Below, one piece after another: positions 25,038-33,123 of a stretch of DNA of 64,000 bases (positions within the stretch are counted from its first letter, which is position 1; each line of letters begins with the position of its first letter). Source of the stretch: an uncultured Clostridia bacterium (GTDB lineage: Bacteria > Bacillota > Clostridia > Christensenellales > Borkfalkiaceae); contig CAKQSI010000002.1 in the NCBI GenBank assembly GCA_934272745.1, positions 1-64,000 of the forward strand, given 5' to 3'. Both the position numbers and the translations under genes were made by a program. The notes under the pieces were generated by a model that saw nothing but the letters and a program-made list of their open reading frames with translations, had not been told where the DNA came from and did no database searches.

Positions 25038-26789
25038 ATGAAGAAGCAAGCTAAAAAAGGCTTCACCATCGTGGAACTGGTCATCGTCATCGCGCTGATC
25101 GCGATCCTTGCCGCAGTGCTGATTCCGACGTTCTCCAACGTCATAAACAACGCGCACGAAAGCAACGATACCATTATGGTGAAGAATCTGAACACGATTT
25201 TAAACGCGGAAGAGGTTAACGGCAATCGCGCCGAAACCATGCAGGATGCGCTCGATCAGGCGGAAGCCGGAGGCTACGTTGTTTCGCGCATTACGCCGAC
25301 TTCTACGGGAGATATTTTGTGGGATCAGAAAAGCAATCGTTTCCTGCTTGTAAACACGAAAAAGGGCGTTGTAGTATACAAAGACGAAAGCGCTACCGCA
25401 GATCCCGACTTTACCAACAATGCGCATCAGTACTGGAAAATCACTAAAGACGCCGCAGCGGAAGAAAAGGGTTATAGTCTGTATCTGACCAGCGAGGGGT
25501 ATAAGGGTGATCTTACGGATTTGCAGGTGAAAGCTGGTCTTGACGTCGGCAAGCATACCGACGTTACCAAGGCTACTTATACCGGATCCGATAAAGCGAA
25601 GTCGGTTGCGGTCTTTACAAACGGAGGGGCGCTGACGGTTAATGCTCCTTTGGATGTCGTAAATCACTACGGAGATGTTGACAAGGTCGTAATCGAAGCG
25701 GTTGCGGATTCTTCTTATCACGAAAACGGAAAAGTTTCGGTTTCTTTGGAGGCTAAAGACGGGCATATTGTTATTGAGGCTTCTGCAACGGTAAAAGAAG
25801 TCGTTGTTCCTGAAAACGCTGCGGCGGATACGAAAGTTGACGTAAAGGAAAACAGTACTGTTGAAACCGTTGTCGTTGACAATGCGAGCGTTGTTGTCGA
25901 AGTGAAAGAAAACGCGAACGTTAAAAACGTAGTTGCTGCTGCGGATAATACCAACGTAATTGTTCCCGCAACCTCGGCCGCTAATATAGTTCAGAAAACT
26001 CAGGTTGCTTCTGGCGCGGAATTGATTGCGGCTGTTAATGCTGACAAAAACTATATTGTTTTAACTGCAAACGTTACCGTAGAAGAAATTCTGCTGGTAA
26101 AAAAGAGCATGGTGATTGACGGACAGGGGAACAAACTTTTGTCGTCGGCGAATCGAGTATTCAGAATGACTGCCAACGATGTGAACCTTATGTTAAAAAA
26201 TCTTAACGCAGAAACGACTTTTGCCGGAGAAGATTCCCGTTGTGTATCTTTGGATAGTGAACTGAAAAATCTGACTTTGACTGTTGACAATTGTTTACTT
26301 AAAGCAGGTTATTATGCAATCAATATTACTGGGAAAAACGGTAACGGTTCTTCGAATGTTAGCGTTCAGATTGTTAATTCTACCATTGAGGGCTGGGCGG
26401 CGATTAACAATCATGCGAGTAGTGCGATGTTTGTTGTCAACAATTCTACTTTAATCGGGAACAACAATAAAGCCTATAATGAAGCCGGCTGGAATAATTA
26501 TTCTACCATCGTATTTGATGGCGGGAATCTCTTTAGTGAAAGTTCGACAACGTATGGTAGTAAAATTATAGTAAACAATTCTACCATTAAGCAAATAACC
26601 AAAACAGAAAACATACAAGCCGCATTTTCTTCTCAATATGGAAATGTTAGTAGCGAAGCATGGTTTAATAACGTTAAATTTGAGCACGAGGGTGCAAATG
26701 CAAAAGATCTTTATCGCCCCTATAAAAAATCTAACAATGTTAAAATCTATGTTGACGGAAAACTGACATATGATGGGTATGAAAACTGA
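25038..26789 (+). CDS. Type IV prepilin-like protein with long beta-helix-like C-terminus
   Basis: 583-residue protein that begins with a classical prepilin peptide: KKGFTIVELVIVIALIAIL, with Gly8/Phe9 as the processing site, Glu13 as the +5 residue, and one hydrophobic helix (10-32). A pilin-like globular part follows to about residue 150. Residues about 180-310 are Val/Asp/Asn-rich. Residues about 340-570 look like a right-handed beta-helix (repeated VNNSTI, LMLKNLNAE, VQIVNSTIEG strands). A GGAGG site is 6 nt before the ATG. GC content drops along the gene, most clearly after about 26000. Such proteins are surface or secreted filament-associated candidates. No pilus assembly genes are in the window. 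Confidence 0.72.
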   Translation: MKKQAKKGFTIVELVIVIALIAILAAVLIPTFSNVINNAHESNDTIMVKNLNTILNAEEVNGNRAETMQDALDQAEAGGYVVSRITPTSTGDILWDQKSNRFLLVNTKKGVVVYKDESATADPDFTNNAHQYWKITKDAAAEEKGYSLYLTSEGYKGDLTDLQVKAGLDVGKHTDVTKATYTGSDKAKSVAVFTNGGALTVNAPLDVVNHYGDVDKVVIEAVADSSYHENGKVSVSLEAKDGHIVIEASATVKEVVVPENAAADTKVDVKENSTVETVVVDNASVVVEVKENANVKNVVAAADNTNVIVPATSAANIVQKTQVASGAELIAAVNADKNYIVLTANVTVEEILLVKKSMVIDGQGNKLLSSANRVFRMTANDVNLMLKNLNAETTFAGEDSRCVSLDSELKNLTLTVDNCLLKAGYYAINITGKNGNGSSNVSVQIVNSTIEGWAAINNHASSAMFVVNNSTLIGNNNKAYNEAGWNNYSTIVFDGGNLFSESSTTYGSKIIVNNSTIKQITKTENIQAAFSSQYGNVSSEAWFNNVKFEHEGANAKDLYRPYKKSNNVKIYVDGKLTYDGYEN

Positions 26790-26834
26790 ATATAGGTTTC
26801 TGTTTTGAATGATTGATTTTTGATAGATCATTTT

Positions 26835-26880
26835 AAAAGCGAGCGCCCTGCGGAAAATTTTCCGCAGGGCGCTCGCTTTT
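26835..26880. terminator. 46-bp perfect palindrome, bidirectional terminator
   Basis: Arms of 23 bases (26835-26857 and 26858-26880) with no mismatch, starting AAAAGCGAGCGCCC and ending GCTCGCTTTT. It ends the pilin-like transcript. Confidence 0.9.
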
Positions 26881-26979
26881 ACTGTAAATAAATTTCAAGA
26901 CAAAAAAGTGTGTCAAGGTCAAAAAGCCATAAATTTTCTTTTCGTGGCACAGAGATTTAATCAATTCATTTTATGGTGC

Positions 26980-27006
26980 GCGCCCGCGGTATTGTGCCGC
27001 GGGCGC
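26980..27006. other. GC-rich hairpin
   Basis: GCGCCCGCGG (26980-26989) pairs with CCGCGGGCGC (26997-27006) around a 7-nt loop. It resembles the stem at 59563-59593, suggesting one repeat family. Confidence 0.6.
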
Positions 27007-27231
27007 CGGTTTATATTCTGTTTATATTTTTATATATGGAAGAGAGAACTAATTGTTTCCCGCCCGGCGGCACAGAGATAAAATCTCGCGCCGCCGGGGG
27101 AATGGTGAGGACAGGTTTATGGTTTACATATTTCAGCCCAAACTCGATCTATCGGCAAAACCTTACGCCTTGGGATCGGCTTCCACAACCTCTTTGGGCG
27201 TTGAGGGGGCTTACTGCGTAAAATAAAGCCC

Positions 27232-27265
27232 GGGCAACCCTTTCATAAGGGTGCCCGAGCTTTTC
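27232..27265. terminator. Hairpin in first duplicated unit
   Basis: GCCCGGGCAACCCTT pairs imperfectly with AAGGGTGCCCGAGC and is followed by TTTTC; AAAATAAA on the left would give a U-run for minus-strand pckA transcripts. Confidence 0.65.
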
Positions 27266-27536
27266 TGTGTTAAGCCTACTTTATTTCCCCACGTCGAAAC
27301 ATAGGAGCGCTTTCGTTTTGAGCGAGGAAAGAATTGTTTGTCCGATTTTCTGCCGTATCGCGTTTGGAGCAAACCTTCCGCTTCCGGCACAAACCCGATC
27401 GCGCGGCGAAAGTTTCCGTATTCAGCGAAAACTTTCCGATTTCAGCCCAAAACGCAATCGAATGGCAGAACCTTACGCCTTGGGACCGGCTTCCACAACC
27501 TCTTTGGGTGTTGAGGGGGTTTACTGCGTAAAATAA

Positions 27537-27575
27537 AGCCCGGGCAACCCTTTCATAAGGGCGCCCGGGCTTTTC
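27537..27575. terminator. Hairpin in second duplicated unit, nearest pckA
   Basis: GCCCGGGCAACCCTT / AAGGGCGCCCGGGC followed by TTTTC; flanked by AAAATAAA on the left. Probably ends pckA transcripts on the minus strand. Confidence 0.7.
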
Positions 27576-27691
27576 TGTGTTAAGTCTACTTTATTTCCTC
27601 ACGTCGAAACATAGGAGCGCTTCCGTTTTGGGCGAGGAAAGAATTGTCTGTCCGACTTCCTGCCGGAATCAAGTTCAGCGCAAACCTCCCG

Positions 27692-27840
27692 TTTCCGGCA
27701 TAAACCTGACCGCGCGGCAGAAGTTTCCGCATTCAGCGAAACCCTCCCGCTTCCGACACAAACCTTACCGTGCAGCAGAAGTTTCCGCATTCAGCAAAAA
27801 ACTTCCGTTTCCGGCATAAACCTGACCGCGCGGCAGAACC
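27692..27840. repeat. 58-bp tandem repeat next to the pckA stop
   Basis: Units related to TTCCGGCATAAACCTGACCG begin at 27693, 27751 and 27809 (period 58 bp). The last unit runs into the pckA stop codon. Confidence 0.8.
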
Positions 27841-29415
27841 TTACGCCTTGGGACCGGCTTCCACAACCTCTTTGGGCATGTGGGTGTACTTTTTGAAGTT
27901 TTCAACAAAGCTGGCTGCCAGTTTCTTGGCGGTTTCTTCGTAAGCCTTTTTGTCCTTCCAGGTATTCTTCGGAATCATCACTTCGTCGGGAACGTTCGGA
28001 CAGGTGGTGGGAACGTCTATGCCGAAGACGGGATCTTTTTCAAACTTCGCGTTTTCGAGCGAACCGTCGAGCGCGGCGGAAACCATCGCTCTGGTGTAGC
28101 GCAGCTTCATCCTGGAACCGGTGCCGTAGGAACCGCCCGACCAGCCGGTGTTGACGAGGTAAACGTGCGCGCCCGATTTGGTCATCTTTTCTTTCAGCAT
28201 TGCTGCGTAAAGGGACGGATCGAGGGGCAGGAAGGGTTCGCCAAAGCAGGTGGAGAAGGTGGGTTGCGGTTCGGTAATGCCGCGTTCGGTACCCGCCAGT
28301 TTGGAAGTGAAGCCCGAAACGAAGTAGTACATTGCCTGTTCCGGCGTCAGACGGGAGATGGGAGGCAGAACGCCGAAAGCGTCCGCGGTCAGGAAGATAA
28401 CCGTTTTGGGCTGTCCGCCGATGCCGGGGATCGCCGCGTTGGGAATGTAGTTGATGGGGTAGCCCACGCGGGTGTTTTCGGTTAGAGAACCGTCGTCAAA
28501 GTCGAATTCTCTCGTTTTGTCGTCCATTACCACGTTTTCGACTACGGAGCCGAAGCGGATAGCGTTGTAGATTTCCGGTTCGTTTTCTTTGCTCAGGTTG
28601 ATGCATTTTGCGTAGCAGCCGCCTTCGAAATTGAAGACCGAATCGTCCGACCAGCCGTGTTCGTCGTCGCCGATCAGGTCGCGGGCGGGGTCTGCGGAAA
28701 GGGTGGTTTTACCGGTACCGGACAAGCCGAAGAAGACTGCCGAGTTGCCGTCTTTTCCGATGTTGGCGGAGCAGTGCATGGGGAATACGCCTTCCTTCGG
28801 CATGAGGTAGTTCATGACGGAGAAGACGCTCTTTTTGATCTCGCCGGAATACTGCGAGCCGCAGATCAGGACGATCTTCTTTTCATAGTCGATGATGATC
28901 GCCGCTTCGGAATGGACGCCGTCGCGTTCTGCGATGCATTTGAAGCCGGGGGCGGCGATGATGGTGAAGTCTTCCTTAAAGTTTTTCAGTTCTTCTTCGG
29001 TAGGACGAATGAGCAGTTCGTGAATGAACAGGTTCTGCGAAGCGAGTTCGTTGACGATGCGGAAAGATTTCTGATACTTTTTATCCGCGCCGGCAAAGCC
29101 GTCGAAGATGAAAATTTCGCGGTTCTGCAGATAAGCGATGACCTTTTCGTACAGAGCGTCGAATTTTTCCTGACTGATGGGAACGTTGACTTTGCCCCAG
29201 GCGATTTCGTCGTGAACGCCCTTGCTGTCCACGATAAATTTGTCTTTGGGGGAACGACCGGTGTATTTGCCGGTGGTGACGACCAAAGCGCCGGTGTTGC
29301 TGAGTTTGCCTTCGCCGCGCAGAACGGCGCGTTCGGTAAGTTCGGCAACCGTCAGATTGCGATGAACGATGGTGGGGTTGATGATCCCCAGTTTTTCCAA
29401 TCCGTAAGTTTCCAT
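27841..29415 (-). CDS. pckA: Phosphoenolpyruvate carboxykinase (ATP)
   Basis: Interconverts oxaloacetate and PEP with ATP/ADP; in fermenters it often runs toward oxaloacetate. The 524-residue protein has TTGKYTGRSPKDKFIVD, the P-loop GLSGTGKTTLSAD (kinase-1a), DDEHGWSDD (metal and kinase-2), and NTGWSGGSYGTGSRM. The ATG at 29413-29415 is preferred because AAGGAG lies 8 nt upstream; an in-frame GTG 9 nt earlier overlaps that site. It has its own promoter (29587-29615). Its last codons are duplicated twice in the downstream DNA. Confidence 0.96.
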   Translation of the reverse strand: METYGLEKLGIINPTIVHRNLTVAELTERAVLRGEGKLSNTGALVVTTGKYTGRSPKDKFIVDSKGVHDEIAWGKVNVPISQEKFDALYEKVIAYLQNREIFIFDGFAGADKKYQKSFRIVNELASQNLFIHELLIRPTEEELKNFKEDFTIIAAPGFKCIAERDGVHSEAAIIIDYEKKIVLICGSQYSGEIKKSVFSVMNYLMPKEGVFPMHCSANIGKDGNSAVFFGLSGTGKTTLSADPARDLIGDDEHGWSDDSVFNFEGGCYAKCINLSKENEPEIYNAIRFGSVVENVVMDDKTREFDFDDGSLTENTRVGYPINYIPNAAIPGIGGQPKTVIFLTADAFGVLPPISRLTPEQAMYYFVSGFTSKLAGTERGITEPQPTFSTCFGEPFLPLDPSLYAAMLKEKMTKSGAHVYLVNTGWSGGSYGTGSRMKLRYTRAMVSAALDGSLENAKFEKDPVFGIDVPTTCPNVPDEVMIPKNTWKDKKAYEETAKKLAASFVENFKKYTHMPKEVVEAGPKA

Positions 29416-29586
29416 ATGATTCACTCCTTTTAAGATTGTTGCCTGTAATGGTTTCAGACCGGCAAAAGATTTTGCGGCAGAGCAAGGCGATTGCTAAACT
29501 TGCGGTACCGTTTTTTGCCGGGCGCCCGTTTTTGAAAGCGTTTCAAGCGCCGGGCGCGAAATTTGTCCCTTAGTAGGGCATTATGT

Positions 29587-29615
29587 ATTTTACCCCATTT
29601 CCCGCAAGAAAGCAA
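29587..29615 (-). promoter_or_regulatory. sigma-A promoter of pckA
   Basis: On the minus strand TTGCTT (29615-29610), 17-bp spacer, TAAAAT (29592-29587), giving a 5' leader of about 165 nt. Confidence 0.7.
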
Positions 29616-29805
29616 CCTTTTTGAAAGATATTTCAGCCTTTTTGATATACTTTTTTTTCGGCGGGATATTTCGCTTGCGATATAACTTTTGCGTGAAACG
29701 GGTGTTTTTTCTGCCCGGGAGGAAGTTTTTTGGGGAAAATCCCCGTTTTTTGCAATTTTCGATAAAGAATGTGGAAAGGAAAAGGAAAAATCTTTATCGC
29801 TGCGA

Positions 29806-29834
29806 TTGCATTTTTTCCCAAGGCAAGGTATAAT
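29806..29834 (+). promoter_or_regulatory. sigma-A promoter of the YitT-family gene
   Basis: TTGCAT at 29806-29811, 17-bp spacer, TATAAT at 29829-29834. Confidence 0.8.
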
Positions 29835-29878
29835 ATCCCCGAGCGGCGATTTGCCGCCAAAGAGGAAACTATACTTTT

Positions 29879-31063
29879 ATGTTAGAAAACAACGACGGGC
29901 AGAACCTTTCCGCCCAGGACGAAGCCGCAAGTTCGGGTCTTGCGGGAAACGACGACAAGACGCAGCAAGAAGCGGGCGCGCAGCAGTCCGGGGAAGATGC
30001 AAAACAAGCCGCGGGCGCGGAACAACAATCCGCAAGCGAAGAAAACGCGCGGCGCGGAAACGAAACTTCCGGCGCGGTGAAAGAACCGGCGACTTTAAAA
30101 TCCGTAGAACACGTGACGGCGGGGAAAGCGGAAGATGCCGCGGCAAACCGGACGGGCGATTCTGCGGCGAGCCGGTCGGGGGAAAGTGCCGCCCCCGCAA
30201 AAAGGAGCCAAAAAGATCTTTTGAAAGAATGGACGGTGGACGTACTGTTCTGCCTGATGGCGGCAGCGGTGACGGCGGTAGCGTATCATTTCTTTTCCAA
30301 CCCCAACGGTTTCGCGCCCGGGGGACTGACCGGTCTTGCGACCATGGCGGCGTATCTGACCGAGTTGAATATGGGCTGGTTTATGTTGATGTTTAACCTG
30401 CCGATTTTTATCGCGGTCAGCATTTTCGTCAATCGCAAAACGGGCATTATGCTGTGTATTTACGTGGCGCTGCAGTCGCTGTTTTTGCTGCTGCTGCCCA
30501 AAACCGGACTGCCCGTATACAAAACGACCAATAACCTGATTTACGCCAGCATTGCGACCGGCGTGATTTCCGGTTTCGGCTTTTCGCTGATGCTGCGCAG
30601 ATTCGGCGCTTCGGGCGGAACGTATGCCATCGCTTCTTTATTAAAGCGCGCCCATCCGGAATCCAACGTGGCGTGGGTTTCCTTTGCCATGGACGCCAGC
30701 GTGGTATTTCTGGCGTTCTTCGCCTACGGCAGAAAGGTCGATCCCGTCATCGGTACGCTGCTTAACCTGTTTATCGCCGACGTAGTGGTGGATTACGTGC
30801 TTTCCGGCATGAAGAGCGGGTATAAGTTCCAGATCGTGACCGACGATCCGGAAGGTCTTGCCGAACGGCTAATGAAGGAACTGGGGCGCGGCGTGACCGA
30901 TATCAAAGCCGTCGGTATGTATACGCATAAGGAAAAAAATATGCTGATCTGCATCATTCGCCGCCGTCAACTGGGGGAAATGATGAAGATTTTAAAGTCC
31001 TATCCCAACGTATTCGCCTCGTTTGAAAAGGTGAGCGAAGTGTTCGGCAGGTTCGTAAAATAA
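29879..31063 (+). CDS. YitT-family membrane protein with low-complexity N-terminal extension
   Basis: Membrane protein of unknown function in the YitT/DUF2179 family, 394 residues. The first about 110 residues are hydrophilic and low in complexity (Ala, Gly, Glu, Gln, Ser), which is not usual for the family. Then come about five to six membrane segments with NPNGFAPGGLTGLATM and RRFGASGGTYAIASLL. A C-terminal cytosolic DUF2179 domain (about 310-394) has FQIVTDDPEGLAERLMKELGRG. A GAGG site lies 13 nt from the ATG. It precedes the mcsA-mcsB-clpC locus but is separated from it by 320 bp. Confidence 0.82.
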   Translation: MLENNDGQNLSAQDEAASSGLAGNDDKTQQEAGAQQSGEDAKQAAGAEQQSASEENARRGNETSGAVKEPATLKSVEHVTAGKAEDAAANRTGDSAASRSGESAAPAKRSQKDLLKEWTVDVLFCLMAAAVTAVAYHFFSNPNGFAPGGLTGLATMAAYLTELNMGWFMLMFNLPIFIAVSIFVNRKTGIMLCIYVALQSLFLLLLPKTGLPVYKTTNNLIYASIATGVISGFGFSLMLRRFGASGGTYAIASLLKRAHPESNVAWVSFAMDASVVFLAFFAYGRKVDPVIGTLLNLFIADVVVDYVLSGMKSGYKFQIVTDDPEGLAERLMKELGRGVTDIKAVGMYTHKEKNMLICIIRRRQLGEMMKILKSYPNVFASFEKVSEVFGRFVK

Positions 31064-31383
31064 ATAAGGGGAACGCGGAAACGGAAAGGCGCGAGGTTTC
31101 TCCAGGAAAGGCGCCGGACTTACCGCGCAGGCGTTTGCGAAAATAAGAAAGCGAGGAAACGGTAGTCAAAAACGCGCGGTGGTTACCCGTTCGGCGTTCG
31201 CGAAAATAAGAGAGCGACGTTTTTTCGCGGCGCGGTCTTTATTGATCTTTCATTGATTAAGAGAATCCCGCAGGACTTTTGCGGAAATAAGAGAATCTTG
31301 TAAAATAGCATTAAGGGCGCGGGGCGGATTTTCCGTCCGGTTTCCGCGTACTTTATTATTCAAAATATAAAGAGGAAAAGCAT
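31064..31383. other. 320-bp intergenic region before mcsA
   Basis: No gene; notably no ctsR. AATAAGAGAATC is repeated around 31256 and 31287. A TAAAAT near 31301-31306 could be a -10 box but has no convincing -35 partner. No CtsR-type direct heptamer repeat is visible. Confidence 0.5.
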
Positions 31384-31866
31384 ATGACCTGTCAGGTTTG
31401 CGGGCAACGCCCGGCGGCGTTTGAAATAGACGTCGTTCGTGGCGGAAAAAAAGAAAAAGTATTTGTTTGCGCCGCTTGTGCGGAAAATGCACTGTCAGAA
31501 ACGGAAGCGGGCGCCTTTTCGGGCGGAACGCAGAAAACGCCGTCCGAACTTGCCAAACGGGGCGGGGAAGATCTCCGCTGCGCCGCCTGCGGCACCTATT
31601 TAAGCGAAGTGATGCAGACCGGGCGGTGCGGCTGTCCCGAATGTTACCGCACTTTCCGTGAATTTTTATTGCCCCTGCTCGGTAACGCCAAAGACGTGCG
31701 CCACCGCGGCAGAGTGCCGGAAAGCGCCAAAAAAGCGGCGTATTTCGCCCGGGTGGAAGCGCTGGCAAAGGAAATGGACGAAGCCTTCCGCCGCGGCGAT
31801 AACGACCGCGTGAAAGCCTTGACCGAGGAGATCCGGTCGCTGAAAGAGGAGGCGAAAAGACAATGA
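31384..31866 (+). CDS. mcsA: McsA, zinc-finger activator of protein-arginine kinase
   Basis: Activator and adaptor of McsB in the protein quality-control system of Gram-positive bacteria. The 160-residue protein has the two zinc-binding cysteine pairs at the N-terminus (CQVCGQ and CAACAE), two more (CAACGTYL and CGCPECY), and a C-terminal UVR-like helix (EALAKEMDEAFRRGDNDRVKALTEEIRSL region, about 122-157). An AAAGAGGAAA site precedes the ATG. It overlaps mcsB by 4 bp (ATGA), which couples the two. Confidence 0.92.
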   Translation: MTCQVCGQRPAAFEIDVVRGGKKEKVFVCAACAENALSETEAGAFSGGTQKTPSELAKRGGEDLRCAACGTYLSEVMQTGRCGCPECYRTFREFLLPLLGNAKDVRHRGRVPESAKKAAYFARVEALAKEMDEAFRRGDNDRVKALTEEIRSLKEEAKRQ

Positions 31867-32837
31867 AAGACTTTATTTTCGTTTCGTCCCGCGTGCGGTT
31901 TGCACGCAATCTCGAAGGGGTACGCTTCCCCGCAAAAGCGAGCGAGGAAGAGGCGGAAAGCGTGCTTAGCGCCGTGCTTCCCGCACTGGAAAAGCGCGGC
32001 TACCGCGTTTTCCGCACGGCAAAAATGCAGGAAAATCTCCGCCGCGTGCTGATCGAACAAAATCTGGCTTCCCCGACGCTTTGCGCTTCGCCGTACGGCG
32101 CTTTGGGGGTGAGCGAGGACGAATCCCGCGCCGTGATGGTGATGGAGGAGGACGAACTCCGCCTGACCGAAACGGGCAAGGGGCTTTCCGTACGCCGGCT
32201 TTACGACGAACTGTCCAAAGAGGAAGTGGCGCTGTCTTCCGACCTCAAATTCGCGTTCGATAAAAAACTGGGGTATCTGACCGCCTGCGCGACCAACCTC
32301 GGGACGGGAATGCGGGCTTCCGTTATGCTGTTTCTGCCCGCGCTGACCCGTGCCGGCGCCATCGGCGAACTGAAAAAGGAACTTGCCTCGGCGGGCGTTC
32401 TCGTCCGCGGCATTTTAGGCGAGGGAACGGAAAGCGAAAATTCTCTGTATCAGATCAGCAACGCGCGTTCGTTCGGCGTGACCGAGGAAGAAATTCTTTC
32501 TCTGGTGGAAAAAGCGGCGCTCAACGTGCGCGATCTGGAACGCGCCGCGCGGAAAGCCGAAAACGAGGATCACCCGTACGAAAACGAGGATCGGTTCAAG
32601 CGGGCGGAAGCAATTTTACGCTCCGCAGTGCTGTTAGGATATGAAGAATTTACCGCGCTGCTTTCGGACGTGAAAGAGGGCATTGCCGCGGGCGTGCTGC
32701 AAAACCGGGGGATCGATCCGGACGATCTGATGATCTCCATGCGCCCCGCGCATATCGAAGCCATGGCGCGCCAGCCGCTGAAAAAAGAGGAAGAAAACTT
32801 TTTCCGAGCGGAATACGTCCGCAAAATTCTGCGGTAA
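31863..32837 (+). CDS. mcsB: McsB protein-arginine kinase
   Basis: Phosphorylates arginine residues on damaged or regulated proteins, marking them for ClpC-ClpP. The 324 residues belong to the phosphagen-kinase fold: SSRVRFARNLEGVRFP at the start, an ATP-binding and catalytic region with EQNLASP...SEDESRAVMVMEEDELRL, and CATNLGTGMRASVMLFLPAL near residue 140. The C-terminal part has GLLQNRG-like helices that in homologues read phospho-arginine. It is somewhat shorter than the about 350-residue Bacillus protein. clpC follows after 286 bp of repeat-containing DNA. Confidence 0.93.
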   Translation: MKDFIFVSSRVRFARNLEGVRFPAKASEEEAESVLSAVLPALEKRGYRVFRTAKMQENLRRVLIEQNLASPTLCASPYGALGVSEDESRAVMVMEEDELRLTETGKGLSVRRLYDELSKEEVALSSDLKFAFDKKLGYLTACATNLGTGMRASVMLFLPALTRAGAIGELKKELASAGVLVRGILGEGTESENSLYQISNARSFGVTEEEILSLVEKAALNVRDLERAARKAENEDHPYENEDRFKRAEAILRSAVLLGYEEFTALLSDVKEGIAAGVLQNRGIDPDDLMISMRPAHIEAMARQPLKKEEENFFRAEYVRKILR

Positions 32838-32857
32838 AAAGAAACGGATTTTGCCGC

Positions 32858-32926
32858 GGGCGGGGAGAACTTCCGCGGCTATGGTGGGGAGAACTTCCGC
32901 GGCTATGGCGGGGGAACTTCCGCCCC
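32858..32926. repeat. 24-bp tandem repeat between mcsB and clpC
   Basis: GGGGAGAACTTCCGCGGCTATGG occurs at about 32862 and 32886, with a shortened third unit near 32910. Further downstream CCCGCGGAGAAACGG is repeated around 33013 and 33041. Confidence 0.8.
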
Positions 32927-33123
32927 AGGTGAGATAAAAAACTGCGGGCGGCGGGAAAAACGCCGTAATCGGGCGGCGGGGAATTCTTCCTTATGCGGGG
33001 AAAATTCCGCCCCGCGGAGAAACGGTTTTTACATTCTGTCCCGCGGAGAAACGGATTTACGTTCCGCCCCGCGGCTGCCCGCAAATGACATAAACCGGAG
33101 ACAAACAGGAGAAGAGGGGAGAT

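Larger units (their letters stand above)
27156..27835. repeat. Tandem duplications of the pckA 3' end and downstream DNA
   Basis: A segment matching the last codons of pckA (AACCTTACGCCTTGGG... to ...CCTCTTTGGG, about 40 bp) occurs at about 27161 and 27471, and then in the gene itself at 27837. Each extra copy continues with about 150-190 bp of shared sequence, including a GCCCGGGCAACCC hairpin, TTTCTGTGTTAAG and AACATAGGAGCGC. Unit spacing is about 310 and 366 bp. Confidence 0.88.
26790..27840. other. 1.05-kb repeat-rich intergenic region
   Basis: Lies between the pilin-like gene and convergent pckA. It holds a 46-bp palindromic terminator, a GC-rich hairpin (26980-27006), two copies of the pckA 3' end with hairpins, and a 58-bp tandem repeat. 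Short open frames inside it merely track the repeats. Confidence 0.8.
29416..29878. other. 463-bp divergent intergenic region
   Basis: Contains the pckA promoter and 5' leader on the minus strand and the promoter of the YitT-family gene on the plus strand. TTGAAA-GCG-TTTCAA at 29532-29546 is a possible operator in the pckA leader. No gene seen. Confidence 0.6.

Noticed and set aside
26973..27536. Short open frames between the pilin-like gene and pckA
   Set aside because: They only reflect the duplicated pckA-tail repeats read in other frames.
29532..29546. Catabolite-response element in the pckA leader (TTGAAAGCGTTTCAA)
   Set aside because: The arms are spaced one base short of the cre consensus, so it is recorded only as a possible operator.
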